From NCBI GenBank assembly GCA_000504425.1, contig KI632513.1:2320119-2384118 (forward strand): a stretch of DNA of 64,000 nt. Reading direction: 5' to 3'. This DNA comes from Rhodopseudomonas palustris JSC-3b (GTDB lineage: Bacteria; Pseudomonadota; Alphaproteobacteria; Rhizobiales; Xanthobacteraceae). A program made the translations under genes and the position numbers. The notes beneath the pieces were generated by a model. That model was not told the DNA's origin. It ran no database searches and saw only the letters and a list, made by a program, of their open reading frames with translations. This document shows, piece after piece, positions 49,250 to 59,800 of the stretch; positions within the stretch are counted from its first letter, which is position 1, and each line of letters begins with the position of its first letter.

Positions 49250-49813
49250 ATGTTGAGCGTCGTCATTCCGACCGAGGGCGAAGAGCGGCCAGCCGTTGCC
49301 ACGCTGACGGCGCTGGTGTCTGGCGTCGCGGCCGGCGTGGTCAGCGACGTGATTCTGGTCGATCGCCCCGGCAGCAGCGAGATCGAACGGGTCGCCGATG
49401 TCGCCGGCTGCCGCTTCATGGCCTTTGCCGGATCGCGCGCCGCGGCGATGGCCGCTGGCGCAGCGCAGACCAAATCGGAGTGGCTGCTGTTTCTGCAGGC
49501 TGGCGCGATCCCCGACTCCGGCTGGATCGATGAGAGCGCGCAGTTCATCAAGGTGGTGTCGGACGCTGGCCGGCCGCGCGCCGGCATCTTCCGCTACGCG
49601 CCCTCGCCCTATGCCGACACCGGCTGGCGCGACAGGGTGCGCGCGCTGACGCGCCTGATCGCGGGCCCGCGCGGCGATGAGGGCGTGCTGATCGCGCGCC
49701 GTCATTATGATCAGCTTGGCGGCTATGCCGCGGCCGGTTCCGAAACCGGCTTGCTGCGCCGGCTGGGGCGTAGCGCCCGCGCCGAACTGCGCAGCCGCTT
49801 GGTGCGGCTGTAA
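49250..49813 (+). CDS. Glycosyltransferase-like protein (family 2 type)
   Basis: 187 residues starting MLSVVIPTEGEERPAVATLT, the opening of GT-A family 2 enzymes. SDVILVDRPGSSEIERVADV, GSRAAAMAAGAAQTKSEWLL and FLQAGAIPDSGWIDESAQFI occupy the positions of the nucleotide-sugar motifs, but the usual D-x-D is replaced by Q-A-G, so activity is uncertain. AARRHYDQLGGYAA-like RRHYDQLGGYAAAGSETGLL is the typical late motif. It lies downstream of the divergent radical SAM gene and converges on moaB. Confidence 0.65.
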   Translation: MLSVVIPTEGEERPAVATLTALVSGVAAGVVSDVILVDRPGSSEIERVADVAGCRFMAFAGSRAAAMAAGAAQTKSEWLLFLQAGAIPDSGWIDESAQFIKVVSDAGRPRAGIFRYAPSPYADTGWRDRVRALTRLIAGPRGDEGVLIARRHYDQLGGYAAAGSETGLLRRLGRSARAELRSRLVRL

Positions 49814-49834
49814 TCACAGCCCTGCCAGCGTCGG

Positions 49835-50389
49835 TTAGCGCGCCTTGTCGCGGCGCAGATGTTCGTCGAGCCGCGGCATGATCTCGACGAAATTGCACGG
49901 GTTGGTGCGGTAATCGAGCTGCGCGGCCAAAATGCCGTCCCAGCCATCCTTGCAGGCGCCCGGCGAGCCCGGCAGGCAGAAGATATAGGTGGCGTTCGCG
50001 ACGCCGGCGGTGGCACGCGACTGCACGGTCGAAGTGCCGATCTTGCCATAGCTCAGCATGTGGAACACCACCGAGAAGCCGTCCATGCGCTTTTCAAACA
50101 GCGGCTCAATCGCTTCCGGCGTGACGTCGCGGCCGGTGAAGCCGGTGCCGCCGGTGGTGATGATCACGTCAATGCCGGGATCGTCGATCCAGTCGCTGAC
50201 CACGGCGCGGATCGCCTCGACGTCGTCGGTGACGATGTCGCGCGCCGCGAGTTTATGGCCAGCGGTCGACAGCCGGTCGACCAGCACCGTGCCGGAGCGA
50301 TCATCAGCAAGCGAGCGACTATCGGAAATGGTCAGCACCGCGATGCTGAGCGGGATGAACGGTTTTTGCGGCTGTTCGTGATGCGGCAT
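49835..50389 (-). CDS. moaB: Molybdenum cofactor biosynthesis protein B
   Basis: 184-residue MoaB/MogA-fold protein for molybdopterin handling. IAVLTISDSRSLADDRSGTV and IDVIITTGGTGFTGRDVTPE are the molybdopterin-binding loops, followed by IEPLFEKRMDGFSVVFHMLS and PGSPGACKDGWDGIL. MoaB in bacteria probably adenylylates or binds molybdopterin. The start MPHHEQPQKP is supported by family length. Confidence 0.93.
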   Translation of the reverse strand: MPHHEQPQKPFIPLSIAVLTISDSRSLADDRSGTVLVDRLSTAGHKLAARDIVTDDVEAIRAVVSDWIDDPGIDVIITTGGTGFTGRDVTPEAIEPLFEKRMDGFSVVFHMLSYGKIGTSTVQSRATAGVANATYIFCLPGSPGACKDGWDGILAAQLDYRTNPCNFVEIMPRLDEHLRRDKAR

Positions 50390-50619
50390 GTCGCGACCGG
50401 AAGGAGCGTGTCTGGAAACGAGTGCTGGGCGGCGACGAGCATGGTGGCGCTAATACGTTAGCAGAGCAAGTATTTGCCGGCAGCCCTCGTTGTGACAACA
50501 GGACTGGCCGCCATGGCAGCGACCAACACGAACGGCGCTGGTGTGAGCGCGCCGAAACGCGATCCGGCGCGCTTCAGATGCGCGCGCTTCAGATACGGCG
50601 CCTCACATGGTCCGCGCCG

Positions 50620-51558
50620 TTACAGCCGCTCCGCCGCAAACGTGTTGCAGGCCGCCACGGTGCCCTGCTGAAAGCCGACCATGAACCAGCGCTTGCGCTG
50701 CTCGGCCGAGCCGTGCGTGAAGGAATCCGGCACCACTTCGCGGCCCGCCTTGCGCTGCAACGTATCGTCGCCGATCGCGCTTGCGGTCTTGAGCGCGGCG
50801 TCGATGTCGCCGTCTTCGAGGAAGTTCGGCCGCTTCTTCAACTCGCGATTGACCCAGACGCCGGACAGGCAGTCGGCCTGCAGCTCAACCTTGACCTGCA
50901 ACGCATTGGACGCGGCGCGGCTGCCGGACTGTTCCTGCATCCGCGTCACCCGCGGCAAAATGCCGAGCAGGTTTTGCACGTGATGGCCGGCCTCGTGCGC
51001 GATGATGTAGGCGGTGGTGAATTTGCAGGCGCTGCCGGAGCAGCCGCGGAACCGGGTCTCGACCTGTTTGAAGAAGCTGGTGTCGAGATAGATCTGTTTA
51101 TCAGGCGGACAATAGAACGGCCCCATCGCCGCATTGGCCATGCCGCAGCGCCCGCCATTGGTGACGCCGCGGAACAGCACGATGCGCGGCCCGGCATATT
51201 TCAGGCCGCTGTCCTTGAAGATTTCGGTCCAGCGATCGTCGATCTCGCCGAGCACCCCGGCGATCATGTCGCCCATCTCGTCGGTCGGCTTGCCCTCTTT
51301 CTTCTCGCTTGGCCGATGCTCCTGCTCATAGCCGGAGGACTCGCGCGCGCCGGAAATGATCTCGGCGCCGCCGATCAGCAGCCGCGGATCGATGCCGACC
51401 GCCCAGCCGATCAGGCCGAGCACGATGATGGTGCCGATGCCGAGCCCGCCGCCGCCCATCGGAAATCCGAAACCGCCACCACCTCCGCCGCCGCCGCCGC
51501 CTTCTTCGTCGCGTCGGTCGTCGATGTTGTCGCTGCGACGGAAATCATCGTAACGCAT
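50620..51558 (-). CDS. ypfJ: Neutral zinc metallopeptidase, YpfJ/KPN_01571 family
   Basis: 312 residues with the zincin motif HEAGHHVQNLLGI and the family-typical QVELQADCLSGVW-like VELQADCLSGVWVNREL. The N-terminus MRYDDFRRSDNIDDRRDEEG is followed by a long Gly run, then one membrane helix (GIGTIIVLGLIGWAVGIDPR). ILFRGVTNGGRCGMANAAMG and PFYCPPDKQIYLDTSFF fit the family. It is probably membrane-anchored with the peptidase domain outside the cytoplasm. The true role is unknown. Confidence 0.92.
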   Translation of the reverse strand: MRYDDFRRSDNIDDRRDEEGGGGGGGGGGFGFPMGGGGLGIGTIIVLGLIGWAVGIDPRLLIGGAEIISGARESSGYEQEHRPSEKKEGKPTDEMGDMIAGVLGEIDDRWTEIFKDSGLKYAGPRIVLFRGVTNGGRCGMANAAMGPFYCPPDKQIYLDTSFFKQVETRFRGCSGSACKFTTAYIIAHEAGHHVQNLLGILPRVTRMQEQSGSRAASNALQVKVELQADCLSGVWVNRELKKRPNFLEDGDIDAALKTASAIGDDTLQRKAGREVVPDSFTHGSAEQRKRWFMVGFQQGTVAACNTFAAERL

Positions 51559-51716
51559 GGCGATCGTCCTTCATTCAAGCGGCCGCGCTGCAACATCAAT
51601 GCGGCTCGTAATAATAGCCCGCGGCCGTGGTCTTTCCCAACGGTTAACCATTAGCGCCCTCGGCAAATTTTGCCTAGCACGAAGCAGTTAGCAATTAAGT
51701 CGATTTTTACTTTGCC

Positions 51717-52925
<1,209 letters not shown>

Positions 52926-53074
52926 TCCAGCCCGCCTGGACAAAACTGCCGGCAAGTTTTTCCGGCGGCGCGCGGCGCTACGGCGCCCCGCATTGATCTT
53001 CCACACGATTTTCCAGGCATCGAATTTGCTCGTGCTTTGCCACGCAAGCACACGAGTCCTGGGGAGAGGTCGTG

Positions 53075-53410
53075 ATGGTCGATGCCGCCAGTTCATTTGC
53101 ATCCGGCAGCAGCAGCAGCAGCGCGGTCACGGCGCGCAGCGCAACCGCCAACAAAGCCACCGGCAAACCCGCGGTAGCGGAGCAGAGCCCTGAGGAAAAG
53201 TTCCTCGCCTTTGCCAAAAAGACGCCCGCTGAAAAGATGCGCGACGCGCTGTTGTCGCAGCTCGGCCTTACCGAGGAAAAATTGAAGGCGATGCCGCTTG
53301 AGGAGCGCCAGAAGGTCGAGAAGAAAATCACCGAGATGGTCAAGGAAGCCGCCGAGAAGCAGGCCACCAAAACGGGGCAGACCGGCTTCATCACCGACCG
53401 CAGGGTGTGA
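53075..53410 (+). CDS. Hypothetical protein with Ser-rich N-terminus
   Basis: 111 residues from ATG 53075, with AGAGG upstream. The N-terminal 35 residues are Ser/Ala/Thr-rich (MVDAASSFASGSSSSSAVTA). The C-terminal part EKFLAFAKKTPAEKMRDALL, SQLGLTEEKLKAMPLEERQK and VEKKITEMVKEAAEKQ is charged and helical, probably coiled. No named family is recognised. It lies between ccrM and the convergent mutY. Confidence 0.68.
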   Translation: MVDAASSFASGSSSSSAVTARSATANKATGKPAVAEQSPEEKFLAFAKKTPAEKMRDALLSQLGLTEEKLKAMPLEERQKVEKKITEMVKEAAEKQATKTGQTGFITDRRV

Positions 53411-53424
53411 GGCGCGGCGCCCGG

Positions 53425-54516
53425 TCAGTCGCCAAGGCCGTGGCGCACCACCTTGCGCATCACATTGGGCAGCGCTTCGCCTTGCAGTGCGTCGATCGCG
53501 ACCCAGCGCATGCCATCGGGCGGCTTTGTGCCGGCTGGCGCTTCGGCGACATAGACCACAAGTTCCAGCGGAAAATGCGTGAACACGTGGCTGACCACAC
53601 CCGGCCGCCGCCGCCAGCGCGACAAGCCCGGCAGCACCGGCGCTTGGCGCCGCGCCGCGGCGTCGCTCTGCCCGGCCGCCCAGTCCGAACCCGGCACCTC
53701 GGTCATGCCGCCGAGCAGCCCCTTGTCGGCCCGGCTGCGCAGCAATAGCTGATCGCCGCGCCGCACGATGAAGGCCGCACCGCGCCGCAGCTCGCCGGTC
53801 TTCTTCGGCGCCTTGCGCGGAAAAGTCTCGGGATCGCCGCGGCGGCACGCTGCGCAATCGGGCTGTAGCGGACACAGCACGCAGCTTGGCCTTTTCGGTG
53901 TACATAGAGTCGCGCCGAGATCCATCATCGCTTGCGCGCTGTCACCGGCCCGCCCCTCGCCGGCCAGCGTCAACGCCAGCTCTTGTATCTGCGGCTTGGC
54001 CTGCGGCAGCGGCTGCTCGACCGCGAACAGCCGGGTCACCACCCGCTCGATATTGCCATCGACCGGCATGCAATGGCGGCCGAACGCAATCGCGGCGATC
54101 GCCGCCGCGGTATAGGGCCCGATGCCCGGCAATTGCCGCAAGCCGGTCTCGTCGTCCGGAAAGGCGCCGCCATGATCGCGCACCACCGCCAGCGCGCAGC
54201 CATGCAGATTGCGGGCGCGCGAGTAGTAGCCGAGCCCGGCCCACATCTGCAGCACCTCTTCGCGCGGCGCCGCCGCCAGCGCCGCGACATCCGGCCAGCG
54301 CGCCAGGAATTTGGCAAAATACGGCCCGACGGTTTTCACCGTGGTCTGTTGCAGCATGATCTCCGACAGCCAAACCCGGTACGGATCGGCGGCGGTGCCG
54401 GGCCGCGCCCGCCAGGGCAGCACCCGGGCATGCCGGTCGTACCAGGCCAATAGCCGCGCGGCATGGCCGGGCTCGGCGGTTGAGATCGAAGGCCGGCGCG
54501 CGGCGGGCGAGGTCAT
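53425..54516 (-). CDS. mutY: Adenine DNA glycosylase
   Basis: 363-residue glycosylase removing adenine opposite 8-oxoguanine. WLSEIMLQQTTVKTVGPYFA carries the catalytic Glu, LPGIGPYTAAAIAAIAFG is the helix-hairpin-helix, and VDGNIERVVTRLFAVE holds the Asp. C-x6-C-x2-C-x5-C (TLCTPKRPSCVLCPLQPDC) binds [4Fe-4S]. The C-terminal Nudix-like domain for 8-oxoG recognition is present (LRSRADKGLLGGMTEVPG). It diverges from the DUF721 gene, with overlapping upstream regions. Confidence 0.95.
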   Translation of the reverse strand: MTSPAARRPSISTAEPGHAARLLAWYDRHARVLPWRARPGTAADPYRVWLSEIMLQQTTVKTVGPYFAKFLARWPDVAALAAAPREEVLQMWAGLGYYSRARNLHGCALAVVRDHGGAFPDDETGLRQLPGIGPYTAAAIAAIAFGRHCMPVDGNIERVVTRLFAVEQPLPQAKPQIQELALTLAGEGRAGDSAQAMMDLGATLCTPKRPSCVLCPLQPDCAACRRGDPETFPRKAPKKTGELRRGAAFIVRRGDQLLLRSRADKGLLGGMTEVPGSDWAAGQSDAAARRQAPVLPGLSRWRRRPGVVSHVFTHFPLELVVYVAEAPAGTKPPDGMRWVAIDALQGEALPNVMRKVVRHGLGD

Positions 54517-54623
54517 GGCTGGCGGCAGTCTCCCTGTGGGTTGCGGTATTTTATGCCAGAGCGGCGCACTTGCGACAGGCGGCGCGGTCGCTTGTCGACA
54601 GCGGCGATGCTATAGAACCCGTC

Positions 54624-55100
54624 ATGGCAAAACCCCGCCCGATCCCCGCAAAACCTCTGTCCGCGCTGCTTGGCGGCGTGTTTGCCGACGCCTTCGCCCG
54701 CCAGGGTTTTGCGTCGCGCGAACTGGTGCTGCGCTGGCAGGAGATCGCCGGGCCCGAGATCGCCGCCCATGCCGAGCCGCTCAAGCTGCAATGGCCGCGC
54801 CCGGTCGATGGCCAGGAACAGCGCCCGGCCACTTTGGTGCTGCGGGTCGACGGGCCGATGGCGCTGGAAATCCAGCACGCCGCCGATGTGATCCTGCAGC
54901 GGGTCAATCGGTTCTTTGGCTGGAACGCGGTCGGCAAGCTGTCGCTGCGCCAGGCGCCGCTCAGCCGGCGCGACCGGCCGGCGCCGCGTCGGCTCGATCC
55001 GGCCGCGGTCGAACAGGTGGCGCAAAATCTCGGCGCGATCGAGGATGAGGCGCTGCGCGGCGCGCTGGCCCGGCTTGGCGCCGCCCTCAAGCGGACGTGA
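54624..55100 (+). CDS. DUF721 (DciA-like) protein
   Basis: 158 residues from ATG 54624. LSALLGGVFADAFARQGFAS, LVLRWQEIAGPEIAAHAEPL, LVLRVDGPMALEIQHAADVI and LQRVNRFFGWNAVGKL form the DUF721 domain. In DciA-type bacteria this domain helps load the replicative helicase DnaB; the function of this copy is inferred from the family only. It is followed by the DsbA-like gene. Confidence 0.85.
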   Translation: MAKPRPIPAKPLSALLGGVFADAFARQGFASRELVLRWQEIAGPEIAAHAEPLKLQWPRPVDGQEQRPATLVLRVDGPMALEIQHAADVILQRVNRFFGWNAVGKLSLRQAPLSRRDRPAPRRLDPAAVEQVAQNLGAIEDEALRGALARLGAALKRT

Positions 55101-55201
55101 GCCAGCCCGGCGGCCGCCTGCGCGGCGGCATTGCCACCTGCCGCGTTTCAAGCTACGCGAATGGCCGCATCCGCCATGCCGTATCCGGGAGAGCTGCCTT
55201 G

Positions 55202-55870
55202 ATGATCACGCGCCGCGCCTTTACCGCCGCTTTGTCGCTGACCGGGCTGCTCGCCCTCACCGCCTGGTCGCCGCTGCCATTGATCGGCCAGGCCGCCGCG
55301 CAATCGGCCGGTTCGCCGACCGCTGCCGAGGTCGCCAAGCCGGGCGCGCTGCCGGACATGGCGATCGGCAATCCGAACGCCACCGTGACCATCGTGGAAT
55401 ATGCCTCGCTGACCTGCGGCCACTGCGCCACCTTCAATGAAGTGGTGTTCCCGAAGCTGAAGGCGGAATACATCGACACCAACAAGGTCAAGTATGTGTT
55501 CCGCGAATTTCCGCTCGACATCAAGGCCGCGGCTGGCTCGATGCTGACGCGCTGCATCGCCAAGGATGATGCGGCGAAGTACTTCGCGGTCACCGACCTG
55601 TTGTTCAGGCAGCAGGCGGAATGGGTGATGAAAGACACCACCGCGACGCTGAAGCGGATCGGCAAGCAGGCCGGGCTGTCCGAGCAGGCGGTGGAAGCGT
55701 GCCTGAAGGATCAGCCGCTGCTCGACAAGATCGCAGCCGATCAGAAATACGCCAACGAGGTGTTGAAGGTGAACGCGACGCCGACCTTCTTCATCAATGG
55801 CGAGATGCTGCGCGGCGGCGGCAGCTTCGAGGAATTCGACAAGCGCCTCAAGGAACTGCTGAAGAACTGA
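55202..55870 (+). CDS. DsbA-family thiol:disulfide oxidoreductase, exported
   Basis: 222 residues. The signal peptide RRAFTAALSLTGLLALTAWS begins with twin Arg (MITRRAF), which may be Tat-like. The thioredoxin fold has the active site CGHC in VEYASLTCGHCATFNEVVFP, cis-Pro in VNATPTFFINGEMLRGGGSF, and an inserted helical domain. The DSBA_DsbG-like type is common in this lineage and is probably periplasmic. ATG 55202 or TTG 55199 start. It lies between DUF721 and higBA/smc. Confidence 0.9.
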   Translation: MITRRAFTAALSLTGLLALTAWSPLPLIGQAAAQSAGSPTAAEVAKPGALPDMAIGNPNATVTIVEYASLTCGHCATFNEVVFPKLKAEYIDTNKVKYVFREFPLDIKAAAGSMLTRCIAKDDAAKYFAVTDLLFRQQAEWVMKDTTATLKRIGKQAGLSEQAVEACLKDQPLLDKIAADQKYANEVLKVNATPTFFINGEMLRGGGSFEEFDKRLKELLKN

Positions 55871-55890
55871 GGCGCGCTCGCCTCAGTTAC

Positions 55891-56196
55891 CTATTCAGCC
55901 GCATCCCCGATCACGGGCCTGATCTTGGCGAGTTGATCGCCGATCTGGCCTTGGGCGGTCCGCACATCAAATGCGGTTTGCAGATTGAGCCAGAACTGCG
56001 CGGAGGTGCCAAACGCCTTCGCCAAGCGCAGCGCGGTGTCCGCGGTCACGCCGGTCTCCTCATTGGCGATCCGCTCAATGCGGGTCCGCGGCACGCCGCA
56101 CACCTTCGCCAGCGCCCCGGGCGACAGGCCGAGCGGGCCCAAAAATTCTTCGCGTAGCACCTCACCAGGATGCATCGGCGGCAGCTTCCGGTTCAT
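55891..56196 (-). CDS. higA: HigA-type antitoxin (XRE family)
   Basis: 101 residues. PPMHPGEVLREEFLGPLGLS, PGALAKVCGVPRTRIERIAN and GVTADTALRLAKAFGTSAQF-WLNL are the HigA signature with an XRE helix-turn-helix. It neutralises HigB and represses the operon. ATG 56196 is chosen because MNRKLPPMHPGE is the family start. It lies 34 bp after higB; the toxin-first gene order is the HigBA arrangement. Confidence 0.92.
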   Translation of the reverse strand: MNRKLPPMHPGEVLREEFLGPLGLSPGALAKVCGVPRTRIERIANEETGVTADTALRLAKAFGTSAQFWLNLQTAFDVRTAQGQIGDQLAKIRPVIGDAAE

Positions 56197-56230
56197 CGTT
56201 GGCGTCCTTCTGTCACGGGCAAGCTTCTCA

Positions 56231-56512
56231 TCAGTGATAGTCCGTGAACTCGACCTGCTCCGCACCTTGGTCGTTCCAGACGAAGCAAATCCGATACTGA
56301 TCATTGACCCGAATAGAATATTGACCGGCGCGATCGCCCTTGAGGCGTTCGAGGCGATTGCCAGGCGGCACTTTCAAGTCATCAAGGACAGTCGCCGCTG
56401 CAAGCATCTGCAATTTGCGGCGCGTGATCTTGAGAAGGTCGGCTGGAAAACCTTTACGCGCCTCTCCTTCAAAGGCCGCTTCCGTCGCCTGATCCTTGAA
56501 GCTCCTGATCAT
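56231..56512 (-). CDS. higB: HigB-type toxin (RelE superfamily)
   Basis: 93 residues. MIRSFKDQATEAAFEGEARK, RRKLQMLAAATVLDDLKVPP, GNRLERLKGDRAGQYSIRVN and DQYRICFVWNDQGAEQVEFT match the HigB/RelE-like mRNA interferase family. The conserved basic residues and QYRICF-W strand are intact. It is first in the toxin-antitoxin operon, preceded by an inverted repeat (56521-56541). Confidence 0.92.
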   Translation of the reverse strand: MIRSFKDQATEAAFEGEARKGFPADLLKITRRKLQMLAAATVLDDLKVPPGNRLERLKGDRAGQYSIRVNDQYRICFVWNDQGAEQVEFTDYH

Positions 56513-56520
56513 CGCACTTC

Positions 56521-56541
56521 ATGTATCGTCTGATGATACAT
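56521..56541. promoter_or_regulatory. Candidate HigA operator before higB
   Basis: Inverted repeat ATGTATC (56521-56527), 7-bp spacer, GATACAT (56535-56541), 9-29 bp before the higB start. This is the usual position for autoregulation by the HigBA complex. The rest of 56542-56824 shows no gene; a second small repeat, ATACCA-gaag-TGGTAT (56749-56764), lies before smc. Confidence 0.6.
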
Positions 56542-56824
56542 CTCTCAAGGCAAACGAGGCTCCCGACTGGGGTTCCTCCCGCTCCCAGAGAGACAAGCCC
56601 CCTGCCCGCCACGAAATCCCCTGTTTTTTCAGCAACAAGCCACAAAAACACCTTGGGAAAAGCCGGACGGCGCGGTTGCCCCGCTGGTCAGCGGCCGCCA
56701 TTGTCCGGCCCCTGAGGGCCTCGATAGGGCAGCTCTGCCGGCAGAACCATACCAGAAGTGGTATACTGCCCGATTACAGCAGAGTCGCGAATCGAGTTCA
56801 GAGCCCTCGCAACAGAGCAGCTAC

Positions 56825-59800
56825 ATGAAACTCACCCGTCTTCGCCTGCACGGTTTCAAATCCTTCGTCGAGCCGACCGATTTCGTGATCGAACCGGGGC
56901 TGACCGGCGTGGTCGGACCGAATGGCTGCGGCAAGTCCAATCTGGTGGAAGCGCTGCGCTGGGCGATGGGCGAAACCTCGCACAAATCGCTGCGCGCCGC
57001 CGACATGGACGCGGTGATTTTCGCCGGTTCCGGCAACCGGCCCTCGCGCAACCACGCCGAAGTGATGATGACGATCGACAATGCCGATCGCACTGCGCCC
57101 GCCGCGGTCAATGACCACGATATTCTGGAAATCTCCCGGCGCATCGAGCGCGAGGCCGGCTCGGTCTATCGCATCAATGGCCGCGAAGTGCGCGCGCGCG
57201 ACGTGCAATTGCTGTTCGCCGACGCCGCGACCGGCGCGCGCTCGCCGGCGCTGGTGCACCAAGGCAAGATCGGTGAAATCATTCAGGCCAAGCCGGAACA
57301 GCGCCGCCGCGTGCTGGAAGACGCCGCCGGCGTCGCCGGTCTGCACGCCCGCCGCCATGAAGCCGAATTGCGCCTGAAAGCGGCCGAAACCAATCTGACC
57401 CGCGTCGAAGACGTGATCGGCCAATTGTCCGGCCAGATCGACGGCCTGAAAAAGCAGGCGCGCCAGGCGATCCGCTATCGCGACGTCGCCGCCAAGGTGC
57501 GCAAGGCCGAGGCCACGCTCTATCATTTGCGCTGGCTGAACGCCCATGCCGCGGTCAACGAAGCCTCGCAGACCCATGACGTCGCGGTGCGCAACCTCGC
57601 CGAATGCACCCGCGAGCAGGCCGAGGCCGCCCGCATCCAGGCGATCCGCGCTTCCGATCTGCCCGGGCTGCGCGAGGCCGAGGCGCGCGCCGCCGCCAGC
57701 CTGCAGCGGCTCACCAACGCCCGCGAACAACTCGACCGCGAAGAAGTGCGCGCCCGCGAGCGCGCCACTGAACTCGATCGCCGCTTGATGCAGTTCCAAT
57801 CCGACATCGCGCGCGAGCAGCAGCAATCGTCCGACGCGGTGGTGGCGTTGCAGCGCCTGGAAACCGAAGACGTCGAGCTGCGCGAGGAGATCAAGGAGCG
57901 CGTCGAACAGCGCAGCGGCGTCGATGCCCGCGTCAGCGAGGCCGAAGCGACGCTGGCCGCGGCCGAGCGCGTGTTTGCGGAACTGACAACCGCGCTCGCC
58001 GATCAGAGCGCGCGCCGCCGCCAGATCGAGGGCAGCGTGCGCAGCCATCGCGAGCGGCTGGCCCGGCTTGATCAGGAAATCGCCGGCGTCGAGGCCGAGA
58101 TCGAGAAGCTGATGCAGGTCACCGGCGGCATCGGCGATCTCGAAACGCTGCAGGCCACCGTGGAAGCGGCGATGGAAGCGCTGGCGGAAGGCGAAATGCG
58201 CGCCCAGGCCGCGGAAGCCGCCCATCAGGCCGCGCGCCAGACGCTGGAAAGCTCGCGCGCCCCGCTGACCGAAGCCGATCGCAAGGTGCAGCGGCTGGAA
58301 ACCGAAGCGCGCACCATTTCGAAAATTCTCGACGGCGAGTCCAAAAATCTGTGGCCGCCGATCATCGACGGCGTCACCGTCGCCAAGGGTTATGAAAAAG
58401 CGCTCGGCGCCGTGCTCGGCGATGATCTCGACGCGCCGGTCGATCCGAGCGCACCGATGCGCTGGACCGAGATCGGCGTGCAGGAGGTCGATCCCGAGTT
58501 GCCGGAAGGCGTGCAGTCGCTGGCCTCGCTGACCACCGCGCCGCCGGAACTGGCGCGGCGCTTGAAGCAGATCGGCGTGGTCGAGAAGGAGCAAGGCGCC
58601 GCTCTGGTGTCGCAGCTCAAGACCGGGCAGCGGCTGGTGTCCAAGGATGGCGACGTCTGGCGCTGGGACGGCTTTATCGCCGCCGCCCACGCCCCGACCG
58701 GCGCCGCACGCCGGCTGGCGGAACGGGCGCGGCTCGCCGACATCGAAGCCAATCTGGAAGAAGCGCGCATCGAAGCCGCCGCCAAGCGCGAAGCTTTGGA
58801 ATCGGCCGACGCCGCGCTGAAAGCCGCCGCCGCGATGGAAAGCGAAGCGCGCGAAGCGATGCGCGCCGCACGCCGCGAAGTCGATGTTGCGCGCGAACGC
58901 CAAGCCGCCGCGGAGCGCGAGATCAACCGTCACGCCGCGCGGCAATCGGCGCTCGCCGAAGCGCGCTCGCGGCTCGATGCCAGCCGTCAGGAAGCGATCG
59001 GCGGGCTGGAAGCGGCGGAAGCGGCATTGGCCGACCTGCCGCCCTCGCTGGAAACCGAGGACCGGCTAGCCGCGGTACGCAACGAAATCGAAGGTCATCG
59101 CCGGCTGGCGGCGCAGGTGCGCGCCGAAGCGCAGGCGCTGGCACGCGAGGCCGAACTCGCCGACCGCCGGCTGCAGGCGATCATCGCCGAGCGTGCCGAT
59201 TGGCAGAAGCGCAGCGAAGGCGCCGCGGGCCAGATCGAGACCATCGAAGCGCGTATCGCCGAAGTGCAGCTCGAGCGCGAAGGCCTGGAAGAAGCGCCGA
59301 TGCTGTTTGCTGAAAAGCGCGCCGCGCTGATCAGCGAGATCGAATTCGCCGAAGCCGATCGCCGCAACGCCGCCGACGCGCTCGCCGCTGCGGAAAACGC
59401 GATGGCCGACACCGACCGCGCCGCCAAGACCTCGCTGGAAGCGCTGTCGAGCGCGCGCGAAGCCTGCGCCCGCGCCGAGGAACGCATGGAAGGCTCGCGG
59501 CGCCGGCTCGAAGACATCGAACGCGAAATCCGCGAAATGCTGGAAGTCGAGCCGCAGGCGGTGGCCGGGCTTGCCGAGATCACGCCGGAAAGCACGCTGC
59601 CGCCGCTGCACGAGATCGAAGCCGATCTTGAAAAACTACGCCGCGATCGCGAGCGGCTCGGCGCGGTCAATCTGCGCGCCGAGGAAGAACTACGCGAGGT
59701 CGAAGCGTCGCACGGCACGCTGGCGTCCGAGCGCGACGATCTGGTGGAAGCGATCAAGAAGCTGCGCAGCGGCATTCAGAGCCTGAACAAGGAAGCGCGC

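Noticed and set aside
56798-58945. Open frame of 715 codons on the minus strand over smc
   Set aside because: Shadow of smc coding sequence.
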